64,000 bases of DNA from Alligator mississippiensis. Its lineage: Eukaryota > Chordata > Crocodylia > Alligatoridae. Numbering within the stretch: position 1 is the stretch's first letter; the number at the start of each line of letters is the position of its first letter. Below are positions 56,301-59,755 of the stretch, in pieces. The position numbers were made by a program, and so were the translations under genes. Below the pieces are notes generated by a model. The model was not told where the DNA came from. It ran no database searches and saw only the letters and a list, made by a program, of their open reading frames with translations. The stretch is taken from NCBI RefSeq assembly GCF_030867095.1, contig NC_081827.1, positions 217,375,810-217,439,809 on the forward strand, in the 5' to 3' direction.

Positions 56301-56332
56301 TCTCTCTTTACAATAGTACACTTCCACCTTAG
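4973..56332 (+). CDS. SLC38A11: SLC38A11 whole coding region, 12 exons: putative sodium-coupled neutral amino acid transporter 11
   Basis: Twelve exons join into 448 codons plus stop: 4973-5014, 8609-8726, 9168-9242, 12001-12135, 15717-15782, 16428-16534, 20150-20229, 43530-43600, 44296-44457, 46595-46707, 47019-47150 and 56087-56332. Every intron is GT-AG and every junction keeps phase. The product is a multi-pass membrane protein of the amino acid/auxin permease (AA_trans) fold. Its first membrane segment carries the family signature GSGIIGLPYS (about residues 47-58), and hydrophobic stretches recur to the C terminus. The exon-by-exon match to SLC38A11 is from recall of that family: [35 protein letters not shown] and CFVTREVIANVFF all fit. 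SLC38 members move neutral amino acids, usually with sodium; transport by this member is poorly characterised. The C-terminal tail holds two N-glycosylation sequons (NIS, NST), which suits the extracellular C terminus expected of an 11-segment topology. No stops or frameshifts interrupt it, so it looks functional. Confidence 0.93.
5015..8608 (+). other. SLC38A11: SLC38A11 intron 1
   Basis: A 3.6-kb GT-AG intron. The first 300 nt are still CpG-rich. G/C-rich patches at 6280-6560 and 7320-7730 look like old non-autonomous repeats but are not assigned. A near-palindrome lies at 7754-7853. No other coding sequence is supported. Confidence 0.6.
7754..7875. repeat. A/T-rich near-palindrome with an extra direct copy
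   Basis: The left arm 7754-7798 is complementary to 7804-7853 with a handful of mismatches and small gaps and a loop of about five bases. A third partial copy of the left arm (tttccatg...tctaattatt) follows at 7851-7875 in direct orientation. It could fold into a long stem. Its origin is not recognised. Confidence 0.7.
8609..8726 (+). CDS. SLC38A11: SLC38A11 coding exon 2 (residues 15-53), cytosolic N-terminus and start of TM1
   Basis: The exon opens in phase 0 after the acceptor ...actag and ends in phase 1 at gtaatt. The first half encodes a basic, polar cytosolic stretch including KPRKKGG. The second half encodes [13 protein letters not shown], the start of the first membrane segment. In this fold the GSG motif is the unwound region that helps form the substrate and sodium site. 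The polar N-terminal part is the least conserved portion of the family. Confidence 0.92.
9168..9242 (+). CDS. SLC38A11: SLC38A11 coding exon 3 (residues 54-78), end of TM1 and TM2
   Basis: The acceptor ttcgcag lies behind a T-rich tract, and the donor is gtacaa. The exon encodes [18 protein letters not shown], completing the GLPYS signature and running into a second hydrophobic segment. It enters and leaves in phase 1 (75 nt). Intron 2 before it is only 441 nt. Confidence 0.95.
9243..12000 (+). other. SLC38A11: SLC38A11 intron 3
   Basis: 2.76 kb of mostly A/T-rich sequence. A more G/C-rich patch at about 10670-10920 has no assigned family. Nothing else is supported. Confidence 0.5.
12001..12135 (+). 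CDS. SLC38A11: SLC38A11 coding exon 4 (residues 79-123)
   Basis: The acceptor ttgtttacag is followed by a 135-nt phase 1-1 exon, and the donor is gtaaga. It encodes a hydrophobic stretch ([10 protein letters not shown]), a polar loop with [13 protein letters not shown], and the start of the next membrane segment (LQFLYPFI). Confidence 0.95.
12136..14596 (+). other. SLC38A11: 5' part of SLC38A11 intron 4
   Basis: A/T-rich sequence with a poly-A run near 12616 and another just before the CR1 copy at about 14558. No gene or confident repeat family seen. Confidence 0.5.
14597..15625 (-). mobile_element. CR1 LINE fragment, antisense, diverged
   Basis: The + strand begins with two 'atttcatag' units and then 'ggctggaagtgacctc', the complement of a CR1 3' end. 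Minus-strand fragments read [20 protein letters not shown] and [15 protein letters not shown], the CR1 C-terminal domain. There are many frame breaks, so it is older than the copies in intron 7. It stops about 90 nt before exon 5. Confidence 0.88.
15717..15782 (+). CDS. SLC38A11: SLC38A11 coding exon 5 (residues 124-145)
   Basis: A 66-nt phase 1-1 exon encoding [21 protein letters not shown], joined to a preceding Ala codon. The donor gtaagt is consensus. The acceptor is weaker: a purine-poor T/G tract ending in tgaag, with A rather than C at -3. A CR1 copy ends about 90 nt upstream. NIT is a possible N-glycosylation sequon. Confidence 0.95.
15783..16427 (+). other. SLC38A11: SLC38A11 intron 5
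   Basis: 645 nt, A/T-rich, no feature recognised beyond the splice sites. Confidence 0.6.
16428..16534 (+). CDS. SLC38A11: SLC38A11 coding exon 6 (residues 146-181)
   Basis: The acceptor gttttag lies behind a long T tract, and the donor is gtaaat. The exon encodes an extramembrane stretch ([12 protein letters not shown]), a membrane segment ([16 protein letters not shown]) and the RDIAKLGK turn typical of the family. It ends in phase 0. Confidence 0.95.
16994..17187. mobile_element. hAT-like MITE
   Basis: The left end CAGGGGTGTTCAACCT and right end AGGTTGAGCACCACTG are inverted repeats of each other. The flanking octamers agttaggg (16986-16993) and gactaggg (17188-17195) differ by three transitions, consistent with an aged 8-bp target duplication. 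It has no coding capacity and lies in intron 6. Confidence 0.75.
17390..18675 (-). mobile_element. Old CR1/L3-like 3' fragment split by an insertion
   Basis: The left part (17390-17436, 'ctggaagggacttcagacagccctctagtc') continues after the insertion at 18564 with 'caacccttta' and 'cctgttcttataaacttccag', the familiar antisense L3/CR1 tail. The intervening 17437-18555 is a separate element. Confidence 0.65.
17437..18555. mobile_element. hAT-like non-autonomous element with perfect 8-bp target duplication
   Basis: It is flanked on both sides by the identical octamer CTCTAGTC (17429-17436 and 18556-18563). The ends CAGTGTTCTCCAACC and GGCTGGTGACCACTT form imperfect inverted repeats. The 1119-nt interior is G/C-rich and repeats motifs such as 'ctctgccatc-ctgggct' and 'tgctgggcg-agcc'. 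The open frames inside (including a 292-codon minus frame) have no recognisable domain and are attributed to composition. Confidence 0.8.
18676..20149 (+). other. SLC38A11: 3' part of SLC38A11 intron 6
   Basis: A/T-rich DNA with no recognised feature. Confidence 0.5.
20150..20229 (+). CDS. SLC38A11: SLC38A11 coding exon 7 (residues 182-207)
   Basis: The acceptor ttacttgcag is strong. The exon encodes one hydrophobic segment from [20 protein letters not shown] to TFSSQ. Two GT dinucleotides lie at the 3' edge. The second (gtgagt at 20230) is the better donor, and it is the only one that restores frame into exon 8 as SSQVPQTENAW. Confidence 0.93.
20786..20920 (+). mobile_element. CR1 fragment, C-terminal coding end
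   Basis: The + frame reads [12 protein letters not shown], then a diverged non-coding continuation ('gtggaatctccttcagtaatgg'). This is the CR1 region just before the stop codon. It probably continues at 21672 after an interruption. Confidence 0.7.
21672..21765 (+). mobile_element. CR1 3' end fragment
   Basis: 'gatgatcctgccttgagcag', 'ggactagatgacttcctgag' and 'ctcttccagcccgac' are the ordered CR1 3' UTR words. It is probably the tail of the copy at 20786. Confidence 0.7.
22105..22318 (+). mobile_element. CR1 3' end fragment with microsatellite tail
   Basis: It runs from 'catggaaattaggaagaaat' through 'ttcaagaggaggcttgacaa' and 'cacctggctggggtcatctg' to the tail 'ctataatctatgaatctatg'. It is diverged and non-coding. 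Confidence 0.85.
24190..26110. repeat. G/C-rich repeat block, copy A
   Basis: A roughly 1.9-kb G/C-rich island in A/T-rich intron. It shares 'gttttaggtcat-cccaggacca' (about 25028) and a terminal 'gtggcaagcacc...gccaccacac' with 29600-30470, and repeats the terminal motif internally at about 25960 and 26070. Family and boundaries are not established. Confidence 0.5.
27015..27345. mobile_element. Harbinger-like fold-back MITE
   Basis: The left end GGCTGCTGACAGACATG and right end CATGTCTGTAAGCAGCC are inverted repeats with one mismatch. Complementarity continues inward through much of the 331 nt ('gtttgactcagctc' against 'gagctgggtcaaac'). A TTA trinucleotide flanks each end (27012-27014 and 27346-27348), the target duplication expected of PIF/Harbinger elements. 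Confidence 0.8.
29600..30470. repeat. G/C-rich repeat block, copy B
   Basis: Related to 24190-26110 through 'gcagttttaggtcatgccca' (about 30218) and the end 'gtggcaggcacc...tgccacac'. It starts after an A/T palindromic stretch of ttaattaa. Open frames in it are not supported as genes. Confidence 0.5.
30684..31418. mobile_element. 'GATTCG'-rich hAT-like element, copy 1
   Basis: It starts TAGGGCTGTGCAAAGCTTCG and ends GAATCTGAATCCTA. The flanking octamers gtacacat (30676-30683) and gtatgcat (31419-31426) differ at two positions, consistent with an 8-bp target duplication. Both flanks carry variants of 'gaatctctgaatc' and 'gattcgg', and the core is G/C-rich. It has the same architecture as 58455-59747 in opposite orientation. 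Confidence 0.65.
31590..32025 (+). mobile_element. Penelope-like 3' end fragment, split by a MITE
   Basis: 'gcacctgatgaagtgaacgt', 'aacccatgaatgcttatg' and, after the insertion, 'gactacaaactaacacagct' are the ordered words of a Penelope-like terminal sequence. The stretch is interrupted at 31733-31959. Confidence 0.55.
31733..31959. mobile_element. hAT-like MITE inserted in the Penelope-like fragment
   Basis: The ends CAGGCATAACCAACC and GGTTAGTCCCCACTG are imperfect inverted repeats. The flanking octamers gtctgtaa (31725-31732) and gtctataa (31960-31967) differ at one base. No coding capacity. Confidence 0.75.
33113..33855 (+). mobile_element. Old CR1 LINE fragment, sense
   Basis: It starts 'caaagacaaatgcaaagacc', passes 'ggacctggggattacagtgg' and a poly-A interruption (about 33284), and ends 'cccttccagcactacttttc' plus 'tatgatcatatgattc'. 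It follows the layout of the CR1 3' half but is heavily mutated. Confidence 0.8.
34560..35000. repeat. Imperfect 55-65-bp repeats of a 'ccagatc-ggcc' unit
   Basis: Words such as 'gccagatcagatcctggccc', 'gctagatcaggcctgcaacc' and 'accagattgggcctaccacc' recur every 55-65 nt. This is probably a decayed minisatellite or the core of a non-autonomous element. No coding role. Confidence 0.45.
36405..38347 (-). mobile_element. CR1 LINE, antisense, 1.9 kb, inactivated
   Basis: The 3' tail is at 36405 (atttcatagacattcggg on the + strand). Minus-strand pieces include [38 protein letters not shown] and [20 protein letters not shown]. The catalytic FADD motif reads FHDD and several frameshifts separate the blocks, so it cannot make reverse transcriptase. 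It reaches nearly as far 5' as the copy at 53525 and ends in a short fold-back at 38342-38374. Confidence 0.93.
38342..38374. repeat. 14-bp perfect inverted repeat at the CR1 5' junction
   Basis: CTTTTTAGATGCAG (38342-38355) and CTGCATCTAAAAAG (38361-38374) are exact complements around a 5-nt spacer. The first eight bases belong to the CR1; the rest is new sequence. Confidence 0.85.
38593..39943 (-). mobile_element. CR1 LINE, 5'-truncated, inserted in the Penelope-like element
   Basis: It starts 'atttcatagacattagggct' at the CR1 3' end. A long minus frame (38777-39586) carries [37 protein letters not shown] and [12 protein letters not shown]. The catalytic motif reads FAYD instead of FADD, so this copy is dead. 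It separates 'tttgggtgaat' from 'tgatatctttt', which are adjacent at the other terminus (about 41360), proving insertion into the older element. Confidence 0.93.
40393..40736 (-). pseudogene. Penelope-like GIY-YIG endonuclease domain, fragment
   Basis: The minus frame reads [55 protein letters not shown] and [20 protein letters not shown] CxxC-type segment followed by a GIY-YIG-like core with KYVGET and a conserved Arg in HIRMN is characteristic of the endonuclease of Penelope-like elements, which nicks target DNA. The upstream part of the open reading frame is separated by the MITE at 40737. It has no host function. Confidence 0.8.
40737..40905. mobile_element. hAT-like MITE inside the Penelope-like coding region
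   Basis: The ends CAGGGGTGGGCAA and TTGCCCACCCCTG are perfect inverted repeats. The flanking octamers ctgtggga (40729-40736) and ctctggga (40906-40913) differ at one base. It splits the Penelope-like frame between ...KKIFPE and QPLILAFKQ. Confidence 0.9.
43219..43238. repeat. (AC)n microsatellite
   Basis: About ten uninterrupted AC units in intron 7, 290 nt before exon 8. Confidence 0.9.
43530..43600 (+). CDS. SLC38A11: SLC38A11 coding exon 8 (residues 208-231)
   Basis: This is the first exon after the 23.3-kb intron 7, with acceptor tattttag and donor gtaagt. It encodes [19 protein letters not shown] and VMSF, a conserved SLC38 loop leading into a membrane segment. It enters in phase 2 and leaves in phase 1. 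Confidence 0.95.
43601..44295 (+). other. SLC38A11: SLC38A11 intron 8
   Basis: 695 nt, no feature recognised beyond the splice sites. Confidence 0.6.
44296..44457 (+). CDS. SLC38A11: SLC38A11 coding exon 9 (residues 232-285)
   Basis: Acceptor gtttcag, donor gtaaga, phase 1-1, 162 nt. It encodes the conserved [19 protein letters not shown] motif, a loop with the sequon NWS, then the membrane segment [19 protein letters not shown] and a polar turn ending YTE. The FICHHN motif is among the most conserved in SLC38 transporters. Confidence 0.96.
44458..46594 (+). other. SLC38A11: SLC38A11 intron 9
   Basis: 2.1 kb, A/T-rich at both ends, with a more G/C-rich middle (about 44650-45560) that is not assigned to a family. 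No other gene supported. Confidence 0.5.
46595..46707 (+). CDS. SLC38A11: SLC38A11 coding exon 10 (residues 286-323)
   Basis: Acceptor ttctccag, donor gtgagc. It encodes [20 protein letters not shown], then the hydrophobic [18 protein letters not shown]. It ends in phase 0. The P-x-E-C-F-V-x-R-E pattern is the conserved membrane helix end of this family. Confidence 0.96.
47019..47150 (+). CDS. SLC38A11: SLC38A11 coding exon 11 (residues 324-367)
   Basis: Acceptor catttcag, donor gtaagt, 132 nt, phase 0-0. It encodes [19 protein letters not shown] and a long hydrophobic segment, then [10 protein letters not shown]. The sequon NLT sits in the loop. Intron 10 before it is only 311 nt. Confidence 0.96.
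48388..48705. mobile_element. hAT-like MITE
   Basis: It starts CAGGGGTGGCAAACTATGGC and shares 'cagatccagcccatgga' with the element at 61470. The flanking octamers cttaagag (48380-48387) and ctcaagag (48706-48713) differ at one base. The right end CCAACTTTG is only a loose inverted match to the left end. Confidence 0.7.
48781..49431. mobile_element. TA-flanked DNA element (mariner/Tc1-like target), copy 1
   Basis: The left end GGGTTACCATAT and right end ATGTATGGTAACCC are inverted repeats. Inward of them, 'ccaaaaaagaagacac' and 'gtccaaaaaagaggacat' also mirror. A TA dinucleotide sits outside each end (48779-48780 and 49432-49433). The 651-nt core is a C-rich imperfect repeat of 'tgcccctcactcctgaccc'. 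Open frames over it are compositional. Confidence 0.65.
50189..50236. repeat. Perfect 24-bp tandem duplication
   Basis: Positions 50189-50212 and 50213-50236 are identical (starting GAGTCCTGTTCTTTTGTAAG). This is a recent local duplication, otherwise unremarkable. Confidence 0.95.
51786..51851. repeat. Nested palindrome
   Basis: Outer arms CCCCTAAATTG (51786-51796) and CAATTTAGGGG (51841-51851) are exact complements. Inside them GGGTTTTTAATTGC (51805-51818) and GCAATTAAAAACCC (51820-51833) are exact complements around one base. Confidence 0.9.
52956..53007. repeat. 19-bp inverted repeat
   Basis: GCTACGTTGCAAACTAAAC (52956-52974) and GTTTAGTTTGTAACGTAGC (52989-53007) are complementary with one mismatch around a 14-nt loop. 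Confidence 0.9.
53525..55565 (+). mobile_element. Young CR1 LINE, 5'-truncated, sense to the gene, with intact RT frame
   Basis: The copy runs from about 53525 (frame open from [20 protein letters not shown]) to the 3' tail 'gatgtctatgaaatctatga' ending near 55565. Of the CR1 copies in the window it is the only one whose reverse-transcriptase frame is uninterrupted. It lacks the 5' UTR, the first open reading frame and the endonuclease domain. It lies in intron 11 on the transcribed strand of SLC38A11. Confidence 0.95.
53643..55472 (+). CDS. CR1 reverse transcriptase, intact but missing the N-terminal endonuclease
   Basis: 609 codons from the first ATG; the frame is open further upstream to about 53525, so this ATG is not the original start. 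Ordered RT motifs are all present: [17 protein letters not shown] (about 198-214), [20 protein letters not shown] (about 224-243), [17 protein letters not shown] (motif A, catalytic Asp), [17 protein letters not shown] (motif B) and [14 protein letters not shown] (motif C, FADD intact). The C-terminal part ends in [19 protein letters not shown] and the DAYLAGIL end typical of CR1. Full CR1 second-frame proteins also carry an N-terminal endonuclease, absent here, so the copy should not be able to mobilise itself. It is a retroelement, not a host gene. Confidence 0.93.
   Translation: MGVTSKEDYSVLVQSCRELTRKAKAATELQLALSIKDNKKSFFRYVGSRRKSRGNVGPLLNQMGQLTTDTQEKASLLNRYFASVFHQPHGTPMPATGPGSPGEGDPLPSINADFVKEHLEKLDTFKSAGPDNLHPRVLKELASIIAQPLARIFENSWRSGVVPEDWKKANVVPIFKKGRKVDPANYRPISLTSIPGKILEKFIKEAILNGLADANILRDSQHGFVAGRSCLTNLISFYDQVTYHLDKGDEIDVIYLDFKKAFNLVSHDRLLEKLANCRLGSSTIHWLENWLRGRTQRVVIDGSHSSWCPVTSGVPQGSVLGPILFNIFINDVDTGVRSGLAKFADDTKLWGKASTPEDRQVIQADLDRLSKWADENLMVFNADKCKVLHLGKKNLQHPYRLGSAMLASTMEERDLGVIIDHKMNMSLQCDAAASKATKTLACIHRCFSSKSRDVILPLYSALVRPQLEYCVQFWAPQFKKDVEKLERVQRRATRMIRGQGSRPYDDGLRALGLFSLEKRRLRGDLMATYKFIRGDHQYLGERLFTRAPQGMTRSNGHKLLQDRFRLDIRKNFFTVRAPKVWNSLPPEVVQAPSLNTFKMKLDAYLAGIL
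56087..56332 (+). CDS. SLC38A11: SLC38A11 last coding exon (residues 368-448 and stop)
   Basis: Acceptor cctactcccag. It encodes the conserved [20 protein letters not shown], a loop with NHS, a final membrane segment ([19 protein letters not shown]) and a cysteine-containing tail with sequons NIS and NST. It ends in TAG at 56330-56332. The tail is shorter than I recall for the human protein. Confidence 0.95.
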   Translation, partial: GVLSATPLIFIIPTACYLKLSEERWNHSDSLISCLILTVGVLVMTVGFVLTILHPQECSHGKEMFYCFPSNISLYNSTLPP

Positions 56333-56866
56333 CCAGTATCCTAACCATGAGGATATACTACCTGTCTCCTGTGAACCCAATGATAATTTAAATATGACAG
56401 GAACAGAGTGTTCTTACATTTTCACATGAACAAAAATATTAAACTGTACAATGTATATGTACACATTTTGTTTAATGCTATATCCTTCTCCAGATAGGAA
56501 TTCAGCTTTAATTTTTAAGGCTGAAATGCTTTAAGGTTCATTGCCTCAGACCAGACTGTTCAGTCGAGTCTTGTTATATTGCATGACTGATTTGGAAACC
56601 CATTGCGAAGGACTACATTTTGCAAATTAGTAAGTCAGGAAACAAACACTAATAAGAAGCTTGGAGCAAGCATCTCAGAATGGACTTTTTCCCCTCATTT
56701 AAGTGTAATTTAGTTTTAATTATTTTATAAAGCCTTACAGAACATTTTACTAGCATCTAATAGTATATTGAAAGATTTGACCATACCATTCTGCTGTTAT
56801 GTTTTTGCAAAGAATTTGAGGTAACCCTGTGAATTCTACCTGTGAATTGTAGAATAAGCAGCTTAG

Positions 56867-56872
56867 AATAAA
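56867..56872 (+). promoter_or_regulatory. Candidate polyadenylation signal AATAAA (proximal)
   Basis: AATAAA lies 535 nt after the stop codon, followed within 10 nt by a C-rich run. It would give a short 3' UTR. Confidence 0.4.
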
Positions 56873-57066
56873 AATTGCACCCCCCTCACCAATTGCCGGG
56901 TGAGGGGGGAAGAGTCATGCACCAACAGACTCTCAAACATGGGATTTGGTGGTGCAGAGACCTTGACTTGGTTTCTTTATGATGGCAATTTTACACAAAG
57001 AACTGTGAATGACAAGATTCCACTGTAAGAGTTGTATGCTTTAGGGTTTTTTTTTATAAAAACATG

Positions 57067-57072
57067 AATAAA
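57067..57072 (+). promoter_or_regulatory. Candidate polyadenylation signal AATAAA (distal)
   Basis: AATAAA lies 735 nt after the stop. It is followed by a T-rich stretch with a gtgttttt run about 20-30 nt downstream, as expected of a cleavage site. Confidence 0.5.
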
Positions 57073-57090
57073 AATAGCATTAGTGTCCAT

Positions 57091-57534
57091 ATGTGTTTTT
57101 TAATCATTTTTACTATTATTATTTTGATTCAACAGAACATACTTTCAAAATCATTACCAAGCAAATAGCAGGGTAGAAACTAAATTTACAGCACTCTAAA
57201 TGTACAGCACTACAGAATTCTTTATATTTGTAAGTGAATTTGTTCCTTTTTTCTCCTGACACTGGAGAGTGATATGGTAGCCCTAGTAACACTGCTCAAT
57301 ATACGGGTAACAGCATAATCCACAACTTTCACTGAAACGATTTTTATCTATGTCTACTGAACTAAGGCTTCACACATAAATAATGTAAAAGTTAAGCCTT
57401 GTTTCTCATTGTACTGCTATGCTTCTGAAAATACTTTGTTTTGCATCCATATTAAGACATGTTCACCTACTTGGAATCTGTTTATGTTATCTTAAGATCT
57501 TTATGCCAAGGATGTGTTGATAATGAGCATATGA
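57091..57534. other. Downstream flank, nothing recognised
   Basis: A/T-rich sequence after the inferred end of SLC38A11. Confidence 0.5.
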
Positions 57535-58174
57535 TTGTGTGGGTGGGGCAGTGATATGCCCATGCGCTGCCTCTGCCCCTTACTCCAAGACCCCTGCCCC
57601 CCACCCCAGCCCTGCCAGACCCGCCTCCCTCCCAACCCATAGCATCCTGCCCCCTAGGCACTTCCGGTGCCCCTCACTCCCAACCCACCGACCTCTGCCC
57701 CTCCAAAACTGCCAGTGCCCCTCACACCAACCCCACAGGCCCCTGCCCCTCAGTCCTGCTGGTGCCCCTTACTCCTGACCCACAGACCTCTGCCTCCCTC
57801 CAGCCCTGCCAATGCCCCTCACTCCTGACCCGCAGCCCTCCCCCCCCCCAGCCCGCCTTGCTGGTGCCCCTCACTCCTGAGTTGCAGCCCCTGTCAACCA
57901 GCCCTGCTGCCTAAGCAGCTCCTGCATTGTGCATGCACACATGCACACTGTCCCTTTACCTAGGAGTGGCTTGTCAGGGCCCACGTGAGGAGCACGTGAC
58001 CCTCGACAGCCAATTACCTTGCTCTCTGCTCTGATCTCCAAGCAGCCAGCCTGGGAAAGTAGAGGAAAAGCAAAAACCCGGACTTTTGCTCTAATTTTAA
58101 AAACCCACCTGGATATGAGGACAGGGGTACAAAAAAGACAATATGTCTGGGAAAACCCAGACATATGGTATCCC
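57535..58174. mobile_element. TA-target DNA element, copy 2, left end missing
   Basis: The right end ('aaaaaagacaatatgtctgg', then ACATATGGTATCCC followed by TA) and the C-rich 'gtgcccctcactcctgaccc' core match the element at 48781. The left inverted repeat is absent; similarity begins at a point equivalent to about 48865 of copy 1. Confidence 0.65.
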
Positions 58175-58197
58175 TAGCCAAGAACAATAGTCTAATT

Positions 58198-58291
58198 TTT
58201 CCAGCTATTTAGTTGGTCTAATAAAGGATATCATATCTACCCAAAGAACCTTGTCTGCCTGTGTCCTCAGACCAACACGGCTACAACAAAA
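58198..58291 (+). mobile_element. Penelope-like 3' terminal fragment
   Basis: 'tagttggtctaataaaggat', 'acccaaagaaccttgtctgc' and 'agaccaacacggctacaaca' match in order the terminal sequence of the element at 38527-41391. It is a short 5'-truncated copy. Confidence 0.8.
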
Positions 58292-58454
58292 CACCTCTTG
58301 GAAGAATGTGAAATTTCCCTCATGCATCCATTTGGGGTGCAAATTAGTCCCTGGGTTTCGCTGAAAATCTTGAAAGAGAAACCTACTTTCATGCTGTTGT
58401 GACCTAAGACTGCAATAAATTGTATAAGGAACACATAAGGTCAGAGCTGTCTAA

Positions 58455-59747
58455 TAGGCCTGTATGAATAGGGAAGTATTCGATTTGGATTTGCCCAATT
58501 CAGAGGACAGCGATTCAATTTGGTGATTCAAATCACTGTCCCCATTCGATCTGGCCAAATCAGAATGAGAGATTCATCGCTGATTCGGCAATTTGGATTG
58601 GCCAGGGAAAGGCAGGCACAGCTGGGTGGCTACAGGTTTTCCCATGTCTCCTCCAGCTGTGCCTGCCTCTCTCGGGGGTGGGGACCCGCAGGAGAAGCCC
58701 CAATAAGTGCCCTGCCCAACCCCATCCCCAGCCTGGCCCCAGTCTCCTAGCACTTCAAAAAAAAAAAAAGTGATGCACTCACCAGCCTCAGCAGTGGCAA
58801 TCAGGGCCTCTGAGGGCTCGTGGCAAAGGTTCCCCATGCAGTGGGGATCACACTCCCCCGCCTGGCACCTGCGCAGTAGCTGCCCTATGGCACTGGTGCA
58901 GTGCAGCTCGGCAGAGTGTTGCGCACTGTCTGGGAGCTGGGACCACTGCAGCTGAGCAGTTCTGGGGTCTGGCTGACTGCTGGAGGCACCCCAGCTCCCA
59001 GACAGCACCCTGCTGAGCCGCGCTGCAGCTGCACAATGGGACAGCTGCCACACCCATGCCTGGTGTGGGGTAGTGATCCCCACGCCCAGCACTGTGCAGG
59101 GTGGGCTCTGCCACGAGCCCTCAGAGGCCCTGATCACTGCTGCCAGAGTTGGTGAGTGTGGGGCTTTTTTTTTTTTAAAGTACCGAGAGTCTGGGGGCAG
59201 TCAGGGCAGCTCAGGGGGCTTCTGTGGCTCCTCTGGCTGTGCCTGTCTCTGCCCTGGTAGGAGGGGCATTGCCCCAGTGGGGGGGGGCGCTGTGGGAGAA
59301 GCCCCCATGGCTGCCCTGCCCAGCCTCACCCCTGCCTGGCCCATTCAGTTCCAGGGGGGCGGGGGGGGGAGGTGCATGCAATGTCTGGGCAACAGCAGTG
59401 CATAGCCCCTGCTCCCAGCACTACTGTGCCGCATCCCATGCCCGCCTCTCACCCTGAATAACACCTCCCTGCCCCAGCTGGGCAACTTTCCCCAGCCCCA
59501 ATCCCTCCCTCCCTCACGCCCCTTCCCTCCCCCAACCCCAACAGATTTACCAGCTGGAGGCAGCTGTGTCAGCTGCCTGTTTAATCTATGGCTGAATCTC
59601 TGAAGTGCCCAAATCGATTTGATTATTCAAATTGATTCAGAGCTTTTAACTGGTTTCCTGATTCATTTCAGATTTGGATATTTGGTCCCTGAATCAGGCT
59701 GAATCTCCTCCAAATCAAATTGGCTACTGAAGCTTCACACAGCCCTA
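58455..59747. mobile_element. 'GATTCG'-rich hAT-like element, copy 2
   Basis: It starts TAGGCCTGTATGAATAGG and ends GAAGCTTCACACAGCCCTA, the complement of the start of copy 1. The flanking octamers ctgtctaa (58447-58454) and ctatctaa (59748-59755) differ at one base. 'gattcggc', 'aatctctgaa' and 'gaatctcctccaaatc' words lie near both ends, with a G/C-rich core. The open frames (including a 187-codon minus frame) show no domain. Confidence 0.7.
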
Positions 59748-59755
59748 CTATCTAA

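Larger units (their letters stand above)
56333..57090 (+). other. SLC38A11: SLC38A11 3' UTR (extent inferred)
   Basis: A/T-rich non-coding sequence following the stop codon. It includes an AATAAA at 56867-56872, just before a C-rich run, and another at 57067-57072. No repeat is recognised inside it. The 3' end is inferred from the second signal. Confidence 0.55.

Noticed and set aside
58574-59137. 187-codon minus-strand frame
   Set aside because: It lies inside the 'GATTCG' element in G/C-rich sequence, with no domain and no support from the other copy.
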